Part shown: piece by piece, positions 33,668-42,406 of the stretch
How positions within the stretch are numbered: position 1 is the first letter of the stretch
Layout of the letters: every line of letters starts with the position of its first letter
From: Helicobacter cetorum
GTDB lineage: Bacteria; Campylobacterota; Campylobacteria; Campylobacterales; UBA6016
Length of the DNA: 64,000 bases
NCBI GenBank assembly: GCA_022729705.1
Contig: DZAX01000006.1
Coordinates: 35,989-99,988 of the forward strand
Reading direction: 5' to 3'
Notes under the pieces: generated by a model
Databases searched by the model: none
Seen by the model: only the letters and a program-made list of their open reading frames with translations
What the model was told of the DNA's origin: nothing
Made by a program: the position numbers and the translations under genes

Positions 33668-34168
33668 TCACACCAAAACATTAAGCTCTGGCGTAACAAG
33701 AGCGCTTCTATATCTAGTGAGAAAGTTTGTTAACGTTCTCCCTTGCGCATTGTCTATCCGACCCAAAACCTCTATGCCTTTATCTAACATATCGGGGTTA
33801 TTTTTGAAATAATCTTTTCCCTCCTTGGACAAAAGCTCCGCCTGATCTCCTTCGTAAAGTTTTTTTTGCGCTTCCTGATAGCTTTTAAAAACAAGGTGCA
33901 ACGCTTGGGCTGCCCGTATCTTCTCGTTTGGAGCCATATTTACAGTAGCTCTCTCAAACGCCTTGTATTCGCCGTCGCTCATCTCTGCCAACGTGCTTAA
34001 ACCGTAACTATCCCTGTATATTTCGACAGGCTGAGTCTCAGGGTTTGGAACGATTTTTGTAATTGATGTCTTTGAGACGCCTTGCGATTGGGCTGTTTGC
34101 GTCTTATCGTTTAAAAACTGCGAGTCGTTTAGGGTCTGTAACGTAACGTAATCTAATCCAACTTTCAT
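33668..34168 (-). CDS. Conserved hypothetical protein, soluble
   Basis: A 166-residue soluble protein I do not recognise. It is rich in Gln, Asn and Thr at the N-terminus (LNDSQFLNDKTQTAQSQG) and then has helical, charged stretches (ERATVNMAPNEKIRAAQALH, EAQKKLYEGDQAEL). It has no signal peptide or membrane segment. It is single, convergent with the GT2 gene and divergent from rpsB. Such N-termini occur in flagellar-associated or phage-like small proteins, but nothing here decides it. Confidence 0.6.
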   Translation of the reverse strand: MKVGLDYVTLQTLNDSQFLNDKTQTAQSQGVSKTSITKIVPNPETQPVEIYRDSYGLSTLAEMSDGEYKAFERATVNMAPNEKIRAAQALHLVFKSYQEAQKKLYEGDQAELLSKEGKDYFKNNPDMLDKGIEVLGRIDNAQGRTLTNFLTRYRSALVTPELNVLV

Positions 34169-34319
34169 CTTCTATAGTCCCGTCCTTAAAAATAGTTTAA
34201 TTTAATCAAGCAAAAATCTATCCAAATAGGGCAAAACAATAGAAAATAACCGATATAGACTCTTTAACTTCTTTGTGGTAAAATTTACCCCTCGTTTTAC
34301 GAGATAAGCTACCCACAAT

Positions 34320-34400
34320 CCCACACGCAAGAGTCCTTGAAAAGGTTGCAAACATTAGTTTGTCTAAGAGCTTGCGGAGGAAAAAACCAAAATAACACTA
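34320..34400 (+). promoter_or_regulatory. Possible structured leader of rpsB
   Basis: The leader contains CAAAC ATTA GTTTG (near 34350) inside a longer pairing CGCAAG/CTTGCG. S2 operons are self-regulated by leader structures in several bacteria. Only the pairing is seen; no similarity to a known S2 leader is claimed. A TAAAAT -10-like box is at 34279-34284. Confidence 0.3.
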
Positions 34401-34419
34401 CACAAGGAGCATTCATACC

Positions 34420-35199
34420 ATGGTTACAATGAAAGATTTACTAGAGTGCGGCGTTCACTTCGGACACCAAACAAGAAGATGGAATCCAAAAATGAAGAAA
34501 TTCATATTTGGCGTAAGAAAAAACATCCATATTATCGACCTTCAAAAAACGCTTAGATATTTTAAATACACTTATAACGTTGTTAGAGACGCTGCGGCTG
34601 AGGGCAAAACCGTTCTTTTTGTTGGAACAAAAAAACAAGCTAGCAACATGATAAAAGAGCACGCCACAAGAGCAAACTGCCCATATGTAAACTACAGATG
34701 GCTAGGCGGTATGCTAACAAACTTCAAAACTGTTAGACAATCGATTAGAAAACTAGAAATTATCGAAGATATGATCAAAAGCGGTCAAATTAACCTTCTT
34801 ACAAAAAAAGAAGCTCTTATCCTAAATAGAAAAAAAGAGAAACTAGAAAACTATATCGGCGGTATCAGACATATGAAGGCTGCGCCTGATATGATATTTG
34901 TGCTTGACGCTCAAAAAGAGAAAATAGCCGTTCAAGAAGCAAACAGACTAAGAATCCCTGTTGTTGCGCCGCTTGACACAAACTGCGACCCCGACCTAAT
35001 CACTTATCCAATTCCGGGCAACGACGACGCTATCAGAGCGATAGAGCTATTTTGTAAAGAGATGGCGGACGCTATCATAGAAGGTAGAAGCTCAAGCGAA
35101 AAAAATGAGGAGGTTGCTGAAGAAGTCACTGAGGCAGAGGTCAAAGAGGTTATCGAAGAGATAAAAGAAGAAGCTAAAGCAGAAGAAGGGGCAAACTAA
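34420..35199 (+). CDS. rpsB: 30S ribosomal protein S2
   Basis: Ribosomal protein S2, 259 residues. [20 protein letters not shown] at the start and [20 protein letters not shown] near residue 190 are the family signatures. The last 45 residues are acidic (E-rich), as in Campylobacter S2. Start ATG 34420 has AAGGAG ten bases upstream. The gene opens the conserved rpsB-tsf-ABC-fliR block. The 251-base leader upstream contains possible stems (see separate entry). Confidence 0.97.
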   Translation: MVTMKDLLECGVHFGHQTRRWNPKMKKFIFGVRKNIHIIDLQKTLRYFKYTYNVVRDAAAEGKTVLFVGTKKQASNMIKEHATRANCPYVNYRWLGGMLTNFKTVRQSIRKLEIIEDMIKSGQINLLTKKEALILNRKKEKLENYIGGIRHMKAAPDMIFVLDAQKEKIAVQEANRLRIPVVAPLDTNCDPDLITYPIPGNDDAIRAIELFCKEMADAIIEGRSSSEKNEEVAEEVTEAEVKEVIEEIKEEAKAEEGAN

Positions 35200-35200
35200 T

Positions 35201-36124
35201 ATGGCGACAGTTACAAGCGAACTTATCAAAGAACTTAGAGAGAGAACGGGTGCTGGAATACTTGATTGTAAAAAAGCGCTTTTGGAGACTGAGGCAAATC
35301 TTGACGACGCGATAGATTGGCTAAGAAAAAAAGGGTTGTCTGCGGCGGCTAAAAAAAGCGGTAGAACAGCTACAGAGGGTACTGTTACTATAGAGATTTC
35401 AGCTGATAACAAAAAAGCGACTATCTCTGAAATCAACTGCGAAACAGACTTTGTCGGTCAAAACGAAAACTTTATCGAGTTTTGCGCAAGCACAACATCG
35501 CATATTCATTCAAACGGCGTAAAAAACGTTGACGACCTACTGGCTTCAACAATCAACGAGAGTTCGTTTAGCGATCACCTTAGTATTACAATAGGCAAAA
35601 TAGGCGAAAACATCGTTGTTAGAAGATTTGCGGAAGTATCTGTAGGCGAAAACGGCTCTGTAAACGTATACAAACACGCAAATGGCAAAATAGGCGTTTT
35701 GGTAGCCGCTGAGTGCGATAATGCAAAAACAGCCGAGGCTGTGCAAACTATGCTAAAAGACATCGCAATGCACGCCGCCGCTATGAATCCAAACTACCTT
35801 GATGATAGCGAAATTCCGCAAGAGGACCTAGATAGAGAAGCGGAAGTAGCAAAAGCTCAACTAGAAAAAGAGGGCAAACCTGAGGCTATGTGGGACAAAA
35901 TCCTACCTGGTAAAATAGTAAAATTCAAAAAAGACAACTGCCTTATAGATCAACCATTTGTGAAAGACGACAAAAAAACCGTTAGAGAAGCTCTTGAAGC
36001 CGCTGCTAAAACCGTTGGCGGAACAGCTAAACTAACCGCTTTTGTTAGATTTGAAGTGGGTGAGGGTCTAGAGAAAAAAGCGTGTGACTTTGCTAGTGAA
36101 GTTGCGGCACAATTAGCTAAATAG
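35201..36124 (+). CDS. tsf: Elongation factor Ts
   Basis: EF-Ts, 307 residues, the nucleotide-exchange factor for EF-Tu. The N-terminal UBA-like part has LRERTGAGILDCKKAL and the core has CETDFVGQNENF, the Tu-contact loop. It is one base from the rpsB stop, so co-translated. A repeat follows. Confidence 0.97.
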   Translation: MATVTSELIKELRERTGAGILDCKKALLETEANLDDAIDWLRKKGLSAAAKKSGRTATEGTVTIEISADNKKATISEINCETDFVGQNENFIEFCASTTSHIHSNGVKNVDDLLASTINESSFSDHLSITIGKIGENIVVRRFAEVSVGENGSVNVYKHANGKIGVLVAAECDNAKTAEAVQTMLKDIAMHAAAMNPNYLDDSEIPQEDLDREAEVAKAQLEKEGKPEAMWDKILPGKIVKFKKDNCLIDQPFVKDDKKTVREALEAAAKTVGGTAKLTAFVRFEVGEGLEKKACDFASEVAAQLAK

Positions 36125-36133
36125 TACGCCAAT

Positions 36134-36187
36134 CGGGCTAAGCCCGCTTAGCTCCAGCGTAGCAACGGCGGACTTATTCGCCGTTGC
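36134..36187 (+). repeat. Modular stem-loop repeat, variant (tsf-ABC gap)
   Basis: CGGGC TAA GCCCG (36134-36146), the linker CTTAGCTCCAGCGTAG, and GCAACGGCG/CGCCGTTGC (36162-36187). The linker is shared with 2488-2558. The last stem has a different sequence but similar length. Confidence 0.65.
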
Positions 36188-36214
36188 GTATAACATTATG
36201 TAGGTGGTACTAAT

Positions 36215-36853
36215 TTGCTAAGCGCCAAAAATATTTCACACTCATTTGACTATGAACTTTTTGAAAACGTTGATATAGAGCTAAAACCAAAAACATCAAC
36301 CTCCATTTTAGGCGTAAGCGGAAGCGGTAAATCTACACTCCTACACACACTATCATCTTTTTTGACCCCAAAAAGCGGCGACGTTTTATATAACGGAGAA
36401 AATATATACAAATTATCAAGCGAGCAACTTGTGGCTTTAAGAAGAGATGAGTTTGGTATAATATTTCAATCGCACTATCTATTTCGCGGTTTTAGCGCAA
36501 GAGAAAACCTAATAGTCTCCTCGCTTTTAACAAACGAACCGATAGATGAAGAGTTGGCGCAAAAATTTGGCGTGTCGCATGTGCTCTCGCAGCCAATCTC
36601 TACGCTATCAGGCGGGCAACAACAAAGAATTTCGATAGTGAGGGTGCTCACTAAAAAACCAAAAGTTATCTTTGCGGACGAACCCACGGGAAACCTCGAT
36701 AAGATAAGCGCATCAGAGGTTATGCATACTATTTTTGATTACATTGACAAAAATAGCGCGTCGCTACTATGCGTAACGCACGATGAAAATTTAGCTTATT
36801 CTTGTGACGCTGTTTATAGATTAGAACAAAAAAAATTGGTAAAACTAAAATGA
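36215..36853 (+). CDS. FtsE/LolD-like ABC ATPase
   Basis: ATPase of 212 residues: Walker A LGVSGSGKST near 33-42, signature LSGGQQQR near 130, Walker B VIFADEPTGNLD near 152, H-loop CVTHD. It is of the LolD/MacB/FtsE class; a permease partner is not adjacent. The gene is conserved between tsf and fliR in Campylobacter (Cj1180c). Start TTG 36215 follows AGGTGG. Overlaps fliR by four bases. Confidence 0.88.
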   Translation: MLSAKNISHSFDYELFENVDIELKPKTSTSILGVSGSGKSTLLHTLSSFLTPKSGDVLYNGENIYKLSSEQLVALRRDEFGIIFQSHYLFRGFSARENLIVSSLLTNEPIDEELAQKFGVSHVLSQPISTLSGGQQQRISIVRVLTKKPKVIFADEPTGNLDKISASEVMHTIFDYIDKNSASLLCVTHDENLAYSCDAVYRLEQKKLVKLK

Positions 36854-37617
36854 ATCAAATTCTGCCGTTTGTGGCGCAAGAGTCTGTTATTACTTTTATG
36901 CTTCTATTTATCAGATTTACATCGCTGTTTGCATTTTTACCTATTTTCTCACACACCAACGTTCCGATGGCCGTAAAAGGCGCTTTTGTCGTATTTTTTA
37001 CAGCTCTTTTTTTTACCGTTACGCCAGCGGTTGACCCGCATATAGGCGCAAACGAGCTTATAGGCGCCATCATAATGGAGGGTGCTTTTGGATTTGTAGC
37101 CGGATTTCTTTTGTCAACTCTTTTTGCTGCGGTTGGTTTTGCCGGCGAGCAGATGAGTATGGTCATGGGCTTTTCAATGGCGGCGGCATACGACCCTCAA
37201 ACACAACAAAGCTCGCAAGTCATCAGCGTAATGCTAAGTTTTTTTTCGCTCATGATACTGCTAGCAGTCGATGGACACCATTTGATGATTCAGTATATTG
37301 CGGAGTCTATAAAAAGAGTTCCGCTAGGTCATTTTGTGTTAACGCAGGCGTACTTAGAGTATTCAATACTTGCGGTCAAAAATATTTTTCTTATAGGCTT
37401 TACAATAGCTTTTCCTCTTATGGCTCTCTCTTTGCTTTCCGATATAATCTTTGGAATGATTATGAAGACGATGCCGTCATTCAATCTATTGGTTGTGGGT
37501 ATGCCAATAAAAATAATTTTGGGTATCGCCGTCATAATGGCGACGCTCACATCAGTCTCTCTTATTTTTAAAGCTAGGTTTTTTGAGATGATGAATCAGA
37601 TGGCTCTGCTTTTATAG
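36850..37617 (+). CDS. fliR: Flagellar export apparatus protein FliR
   Basis: Integral membrane protein of 255 residues of the FliR/SctT family with about six hydrophobic segments. Typical parts are LLFIRFTSLFAFLPIFSH at the N-terminus and GEQMSMVMGFSMAAAYDP in the middle. It is part of the FliPQR export gate of the flagellar basal body. The preceding ATPase gene overlaps (ATGA), an order also seen in C. jejuni. Confidence 0.93.
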   Translation: MNQILPFVAQESVITFMLLFIRFTSLFAFLPIFSHTNVPMAVKGAFVVFFTALFFTVTPAVDPHIGANELIGAIIMEGAFGFVAGFLLSTLFAAVGFAGEQMSMVMGFSMAAAYDPQTQQSSQVISVMLSFFSLMILLAVDGHHLMIQYIAESIKRVPLGHFVLTQAYLEYSILAVKNIFLIGFTIAFPLMALSLLSDIIFGMIMKTMPSFNLLVVGMPIKIILGIAVIMATLTSVSLIFKARFFEMMNQMALLL

Positions 37618-37655
37618 GTCCATTTTGAAAAAGAACGCCGCAAGAAGCAAAACTC

Positions 37656-37707
37656 CTTGCAACTACGCTGCACTATGCTACTAAAGCTAACTCCTTTCGG
37701 GGTAGAG
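37656..37707 (-). repeat. Modular stem-loop repeat, partial, reverse orientation
   Basis: On the minus strand CTACCCCGAAAGGAG, TTAGCTTTAGTAGCATAG and CAGCGTAGTTGC resemble the first hairpin and linker of the 18851-18920 copy. The surrounding gap (37618-37796) is otherwise featureless apart from the AAAGG ribosome site of the next gene. Confidence 0.5.
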
Positions 37708-37796
37708 TTTTTTGCAAGAAGTGCATGAAAGCTAAAATGAATGTTTAAAAATATAAAATAGAGAAATTTTTTAAAAAAAAGCAAAGGCTCTACAAT

Positions 37797-39206
37797 ATGC
37801 AAGTACTCCTGATAAACCAAAACGCAACAATTGAGAGATTGGTAAAGTTAAGCTCCGGCAAGCAGGGCTATGGATTAGCGCTGGCAAATGATATTTCAGA
37901 AGTCGCAAACGGCTCTTATGACTTTGTAATTATAGATAGTGAACTATATAACGAAGTGGAGTTTGGGGTACTAAGGCAAAAATTTAACGTTGCAAAAACT
38001 ATACTCATTGTCTCAAAAGGAGCCGCTAGACCAAATGGATTTGATGTTTATATAGAAAAACCGTTTCTTCCGACAGAGCTTTTGGATGCATTTTGCCTTC
38101 TTGATCAAAATATGGCGGCAAATCCGGCTCCCGCGCAAGCAATAAACGCCGAGGAAGCACTTTTTGAGGGTAATATAGCCTCATTTGCGGATTTTGACGA
38201 CCATACCGAGGATGAGCTTAAAACTCTTGATGAGCACGATATTTTCGGAGGCTCGATAGGTGATATAAAAGACGAGTTTACAGTGCTGGACGAATATGAC
38301 CTAGGAGATGAGATAAGTTTTGATGACGCCGACGCTATGGAGTTTGAAAAAGCTACAGATACAAAAGAAGACGTAGACGAAGAAGACGAGCTGGGGTTCT
38401 CTTTTGACGATGACGAGGAAAGCGACGATACAAACAACGAAACTCTTTTTACTATTGACGACGAAGAGATAATTGATGATTTTCAACTAGATACAAATAA
38501 CGACGCCCATGACGAATTAAGCGACTTTGATTTTAGTTTGGACGATGACTCTCTTTTGGAAGACAAAGTTGGAACGCCTATTGCAGGCGAAGAGATAGAC
38601 AGCTTTGATGACCTTCAAGGACATACAGAGACGCTTGATAAAGAAGAGGAGTTTGATATGTCGGAGTTTGAGAACGACGAAAATGTAGATATGATGTTTG
38701 AAGATACAAAACCAGAAGAGACAAAAGGATTTGAGGACGATTTTGACGAAAACGAAGACCCGTTTGCAGATGTCGGTTCCGCTCATATGTTTGAACAAGA
38801 CGAGGTTAATAAACTAAAAAATCTATTAGACGAAACAGAAGACGGCGAAATGGACAATGATGATTTTGACCTAGAAAACATAAAAATCTTTAATGACGAG
38901 TTAGGTTCGCTAACAGAAGAGTCTTTGGCTGAGGCGCTTGGCGTAAATGTAAAAGACGAGCAAGGCGGCGGCGCAAATGCGGTAAACCAGCACTATATAG
39001 AAAACGCAATGGACGATGCTCCGCTTCAGCCACTTCCCGATGCGCCAAAAGTGGCGGTTAGTGAGCAACAAGTAAGTGCCGGGCCGACTAACAATGCGAT
39101 ACAGCTAACTCCAAATCAAAGCGTTACGCTCTCTTTGGAAGCGCTAAAAGAGCTCTTAAACATAGCCGACATAACTATAAATATCACACTGACAAAAAAA
39201 CAATGA
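37797..39206 (+). CDS. Highly acidic protein, Cj1178c-like
   Basis: A 469-residue protein whose residues 1-100 look like a degenerate receiver-type fold (LLINQNATIERLVKLSSGKQ, FVIIDSEL, IYIEKPFLPTELLDAF), followed by about 270 residues dominated by Asp and Glu, and a short C-terminal end (VTLSLEALKELLNI). The receiver-like part has no full phosphorylation site that I can see. It is the counterpart of the 'highly acidic protein' between fliR and gmk in Campylobacter. Function unknown; position suggests flagellum or polarity. Confidence 0.8.
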   Translation: MQVLLINQNATIERLVKLSSGKQGYGLALANDISEVANGSYDFVIIDSELYNEVEFGVLRQKFNVAKTILIVSKGAARPNGFDVYIEKPFLPTELLDAFCLLDQNMAANPAPAQAINAEEALFEGNIASFADFDDHTEDELKTLDEHDIFGGSIGDIKDEFTVLDEYDLGDEISFDDADAMEFEKATDTKEDVDEEDELGFSFDDDEESDDTNNETLFTIDDEEIIDDFQLDTNNDAHDELSDFDFSLDDDSLLEDKVGTPIAGEEIDSFDDLQGHTETLDKEEEFDMSEFENDENVDMMFEDTKPEETKGFEDDFDENEDPFADVGSAHMFEQDEVNKLKNLLDETEDGEMDNDDFDLENIKIFNDELGSLTEESLAEALGVNVKDEQGGGANAVNQHYIENAMDDAPLQPLPDAPKVAVSEQQVSAGPTNNAIQLTPNQSVTLSLEALKELLNIADITINITLTKKQ

Positions 39207-39811
39207 ACGGTTCCATTCTTGTAGTCTCGGGGCCTAGCGGCTCCGGCAAGACAAGTCTTGCAAAAAAGCTACTAGATATTGTTCCTAACGCTTATTTTTC
39301 TATATCAACAACCACAAGAAAACCCAGAGAAAACGAACAAGACGGAGTAGACTATTTTTTTATAGAGAAAGAGAGTTTTTTGTCAGAGATAGACGAAGGC
39401 GGCTTTTTGGAGTGGGCGGAAGTGCACGGAAACTTTTACGGCACCTCTTTTAAGCCTATAGAAGAAGCGCTACAGGACGGCAAAATAGTTGTTTTGGATA
39501 TAGACATACAAGGGCACAAGACAATAAGAGAGAAGTTCCCAAAACTAGTTACATCTGTATTTATAACAACAAAAAATAAAAGCGTTCTAAAAGAGAGACT
39601 CTCGGGTAGAAATACTGAAACAAGCGAAATACTTGAACTAAGAATCATAAATGCCATTAGCGAAATGAGATCTATTAGCGCATACGACTACTTCTTTGTA
39701 AACGACAATTTCGAAGAGTCACTGAACTATTTAACGGCAATAGCGGTAGCGTCCAGACACAAACAAAGCCTAACCGACAACGAACTTTTTATCAAAAGCT
39801 GGAAGGTATAA
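39203..39811 (+). CDS. gmk: Guanylate kinase
   Basis: Guanylate kinase of 202 residues: P-loop SGPSGSGKTSL at 9-19, TTTRKPRENEQDGVDYFF (GMP site), and LDIDIQGHKTIRE. It phosphorylates GMP to GDP. Overlaps the acidic gene by four bases. It is encoded in the conserved block, independently of the GDP-mannose genes further on. Confidence 0.95.
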   Translation: MNGSILVVSGPSGSGKTSLAKKLLDIVPNAYFSISTTTRKPRENEQDGVDYFFIEKESFLSEIDEGGFLEWAEVHGNFYGTSFKPIEEALQDGKIVVLDIDIQGHKTIREKFPKLVTSVFITTKNKSVLKERLSGRNTETSEILELRIINAISEMRSISAYDYFFVNDNFEESLNYLTAIAVASRHKQSLTDNELFIKSWKV

Positions 39812-39841
39812 AATAAGTTTTTGTATAATCAGAATTAGAAT

Positions 39842-39979
39842 AGACCTCTCCTAAAACCTATGTCAATTTCATTGACATTCACCCGTTACGATATATGCTC
39901 ACGCTAAAAATTTTTAGCGTAAACATCTACCACAACGATGCAAACGCCACTAAAAACGAATAGGTTTTAGGAGAGGTCT
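39842..39979. repeat. 138-bp MITE-like element with 20-bp terminal inverted repeats
   Basis: The ends AGACCTCTCCTAAAACCTAT (39842-39861) and its exact reverse complement (39960-39979) frame 98 bases that include GTCAAT TTC ATTGAC and the perfect palindrome ACGCTAAAAATTTTTAGCGT (39901-39920). No coding frame of note. Size and perfect ends fit a miniature inverted-repeat transposable element; the ends (GAGACC-like on the right) recall IS5-group termini, which is only an impression. No target-site duplication is certain. Confidence 0.65.
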
Positions 39980-39986
39980 CATCAAT

Positions 39987-40056
39987 AGCGACTAGTCGCG
40001 CGAGCTGTCTGCTGAAGACCTAATTTTGAGCTTTGCTCAAAATTTGAGAATCAATT
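39987..40056 (+). repeat. Structured repeat, copy A of an inverted pair
   Basis: About 70 bases containing GCGACTAGTCGC (perfect 12-base palindrome), GTCTGCTGAAGACCTAATTT and the hairpin AATTTTGAGC TTT GCTCAAAATT. Its partner, reverse-oriented, is at 41987-42058. Confidence 0.75.
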
Positions 40057-40077
40057 AAAATGAAAAGGGTATCAATA

Positions 40078-40359
40078 ATGGGTTCATTTAGTATATGGCA
40101 TTGGGTTATAGTTTTACTTATCGTGTTGCTGTTGTTTGGAGCAAAGAGAATACCAGAGCTTGCAAAAGGGCTGGGAAGCGGTATTAAAAACTTTAAAAAT
40201 GCTGTAAAAGAGGACGAAACAGACGCTCCAAAAACAGCGGAAGCAAAACCGGTAGACGCAACGGCGACTCCGACGGCAACCGCAACAGCGACCTCAGCGT
40301 CTACGACGGCGCATACAACGGAGCAAAAATCGGCAAATACAGAAACGCACAAAGCGTGA
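40078..40359 (+). CDS. tatA: Sec-independent translocase TatA
   Basis: Membrane protein of 93 residues: one N-terminal hydrophobic helix ([17 protein letters not shown]), the [14 protein letters not shown] hinge, an amphipathic helix and an Ala/Thr-rich tail. It forms the pore of the twin-arginine system, which exports folded proteins such as cofactor-containing enzymes. ATG 40078 (MGSFSIW) is chosen over ATG 40060 because family proteins begin here and AAAAGGG lies upstream. tatA follows gmk in C. jejuni as well. Confidence 0.93.
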   Translation: MGSFSIWHWVIVLLIVLLLFGAKRIPELAKGLGSGIKNFKNAVKEDETDAPKTAEAKPVDATATPTATATATSASTTAHTTEQKSANTETHKA

Positions 40360-40369
40360 TAGAAGCCGA

Positions 40370-41980
40370 ATGAAAAGAAGCGTAAAATATCACTTATCCA
40401 CAAAACTACTAGAACATAAGATTCCGGAACTACAAAAACCAAAAGAGAGCGGCTTTGGGCACTTTGCCTCGCCCATAGCTTTCTCTTTGGCAAAAGAGCT
40501 AAAAAAATCTCCAAATCAAATAGCGGTAGAGATTGCCCAAATGCTGCATGACCCTGAGCATTTTGAGAGCGTAGAAGCCATTAGCGGTTTTATCAACTTT
40601 AAACTCTCAACCGCCTTTTTGGATAGATTTGCAAGCGAAGCCTTAGGGAAAGGCTTTGATTTTGCAAAACCAAAAGAGCTCCTTAAAGAGAAAATTCTTT
40701 TGGAGTTTGTAAGCGCAAATCCAACCGGCCCGCTTCATATCGGGCACGCTAGAGGTGCCATCTACGGTGATGCGTTACTTCAAATCGGCAAGTATCTAGG
40801 GCATGAAATAGCGAGCGAATACTATATAAACGATGCGGGAAGACAAGTATATCTACTTGGCGTATCAATATACTTACGGACAAAAGAAGAGCTCTTAAAA
40901 GAAGAGGTTGTCTACCCCGAAGAGTTTTATCGCGGCGAATATATCTATGAACTTGCCGAAGAAGCCCTAAAAGAGTTTGGCAAAGAGGCGTTTGCCAACG
41001 AATCTATCATTGGTGCGCTATCCGTTTGGGGAAAAGACAAGATGATGATAGAGGTTCGTCAGAACCTTGCTATGGTCGGCATAGAGTTTGATGCGTTTGT
41101 AAGTGAAAAAGAGGTGTTTTGCGGCTGGGAAGAGGCAAAAGCGACGCTTGACTCACATAACGCCCTATATGAGCATGAGGGCAAAATATGGCTAAAAACC
41201 ACCGAGCATAAAGACGAAAAAGATAGAGTTGTAGTAAGAGAAAACGGCGAGCCGACGTATCTTGCGGGTGATATAACATATCATAAAAACAAATTTGAGC
41301 GGGGTTTTGACCGATATATCAATATCTGGGGTGCCGACCATCACGGCTATATCTCAAGAGTCAAATCTTCCATCGAATTTTTGGGCTATGACTCCTTAAA
41401 GCTTGAAGTATTGCTCTCTCAAATGGTTGCGCTGCTCAAAAACGGCGAACCTTACAAGATGAGCAAAAGAGCGGGCAATTTTATACTAATGAAAGACGTA
41501 GTTGATGATATAGGCTCCGACGCTCTTAGATTTGTGTTTTTGTCCAAAAAATCAGATACACACTTGGAGTTTGACGTATCAGACCTAAACAAAGAAGACA
41601 GCTCAAATCCAGTCTTTTATATCAACTACGCGCATGCTAGAATCTGCTCTTTGTTTGAGAAAAAAGGCGTTAGTTTTGAGTATGCAAAAAGCGTAAAAGT
41701 AGAGCATCTAAACGACGATGAAAAAGAGTTGCTATTTGCCGCTATGCTGCTCGGCGACGTGCTAGAAGATGCGTTTGTAACAAGGGATGCACAAAAAGTC
41801 ACAGAGTATCTAAAAAGTCTTGCCAATAAACTACATAGATTTTATACCGAAAATAAGATACTAGGTTCAGAGCGAGAAGAGGTCTATCTAAAAATATTTG
41901 CAGTAGTAGCCCTTAGCTTAAGAACGGGGCTGAAACTACTTGGAATAACAGCAAAAGAGAGAATGCAAAGGGAGGTTTAA
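40370..41980 (+). CDS. argS: Arginyl-tRNA synthetase
   Basis: Class I synthetase of 536 residues. The HIGH motif appears as GPLHIGHARGA near residue 122, and the KMSKS motif as YKMSKRAGNF near 363. The C-terminal DALR anticodon domain is visible (HARICSLF onwards). Last gene in the conserved block; a hairpin terminator follows. tatA-argS is bracketed by the inverted repeat copies A and B. Confidence 0.96.
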   Translation: MKRSVKYHLSTKLLEHKIPELQKPKESGFGHFASPIAFSLAKELKKSPNQIAVEIAQMLHDPEHFESVEAISGFINFKLSTAFLDRFASEALGKGFDFAKPKELLKEKILLEFVSANPTGPLHIGHARGAIYGDALLQIGKYLGHEIASEYYINDAGRQVYLLGVSIYLRTKEELLKEEVVYPEEFYRGEYIYELAEEALKEFGKEAFANESIIGALSVWGKDKMMIEVRQNLAMVGIEFDAFVSEKEVFCGWEEAKATLDSHNALYEHEGKIWLKTTEHKDEKDRVVVRENGEPTYLAGDITYHKNKFERGFDRYINIWGADHHGYISRVKSSIEFLGYDSLKLEVLLSQMVALLKNGEPYKMSKRAGNFILMKDVVDDIGSDALRFVFLSKKSDTHLEFDVSDLNKEDSSNPVFYINYAHARICSLFEKKGVSFEYAKSVKVEHLNDDEKELLFAAMLLGDVLEDAFVTRDAQKVTEYLKSLANKLHRFYTENKILGSEREEVYLKIFAVVALSLRTGLKLLGITAKERMQREV

Positions 41981-41986
41981 CCGTCT

Positions 41987-42058
41987 AACTTATTCTCAAA
42001 TTTTCCGGCAGAGCCGTAAAATTAGGTCTTCAGCAGACGGCTCTCGCAACTAGCCGCT
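41987..42058 (-). repeat. Structured repeat, copy B of an inverted pair
   Basis: Read on the minus strand it is a roughly 80 % match to copy A, including GTCTGCTGAAGACCTAATTT. The hairpin is AATTTTACGGC TCT GCCGGAAAATT: stem bases differ from copy A yet still pair. GCGGCTAGTTGC replaces the palindrome with G-T pairs. Confidence 0.75.
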
Positions 42059-42061
42059 CTT

Positions 42062-42090
42062 AAGAGGTCGGTTTTATTGACCTCTTTTTG
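42062..42090 (+). terminator. Terminator hairpin after argS
   Basis: AAGAGGTC pairs with GACCTCTT around a 9-base loop, followed by TTTG. It overlaps the stop codon of the convergent rsfS gene. Confidence 0.65.
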
Positions 42091-42406
42091 CCTCAAACTC
42101 TCTTAAAAACTCTTCTAAATTATATTTTTTTCTAGACTCAACACTCATCAAATGCACAAGCACATCCCCCATATCGATAATAGTCCAATCGTCGCTATCG
42201 TCTACATTTAAGATTATCTCGCCGTCTTTTTTGAGAGCTTTTATCTCGTCTATAAGCATTAATGCGTGTTTTGCGGCGACTTGCGTAGCTACTACTACAG
42301 CGTCTACAAAATAACCGCTACTCGATAAATCAAAAATTTCTATATGTTCCGCTTTTTTATCGTCCAAAATAGCGGCTATTTTTTGACATCTCTCTTTTAT
42401 ATTCAT
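42074..42406 (-). CDS. rsfS: Ribosome silencing factor RsfS
   Basis: Iojap-family protein of 110 residues, with EIFDLSSSGYFVDAVVVATQ and VDDSDDWTIIDMGDVLVHL as signature segments. It binds L14 on the 50S subunit and blocks subunit joining in starvation. It follows nadD directly, a common pairing. Confidence 0.93.
   Translation of the reverse strand: MNIKERCQKIAAILDDKKAEHIEIFDLSSSGYFVDAVVVATQVAAKHALMLIDEIKALKKDGEIILNVDDSDDWTIIDMGDVLVHLMSVESRKKYNLEEFLREFEAKRGQ

Noticed and set aside
36126..36190. tRNA-like or rRNA element
   Set aside because: The hairpins belong to the repeat family; no cloverleaf or TTC/CCA elements were found here or elsewhere.
40020..40514. 164-residue frame antisense to tatA and argS
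   Set aside because: Antisense to two well-supported genes; composition is hydrophobic mirror of the TatA tail.
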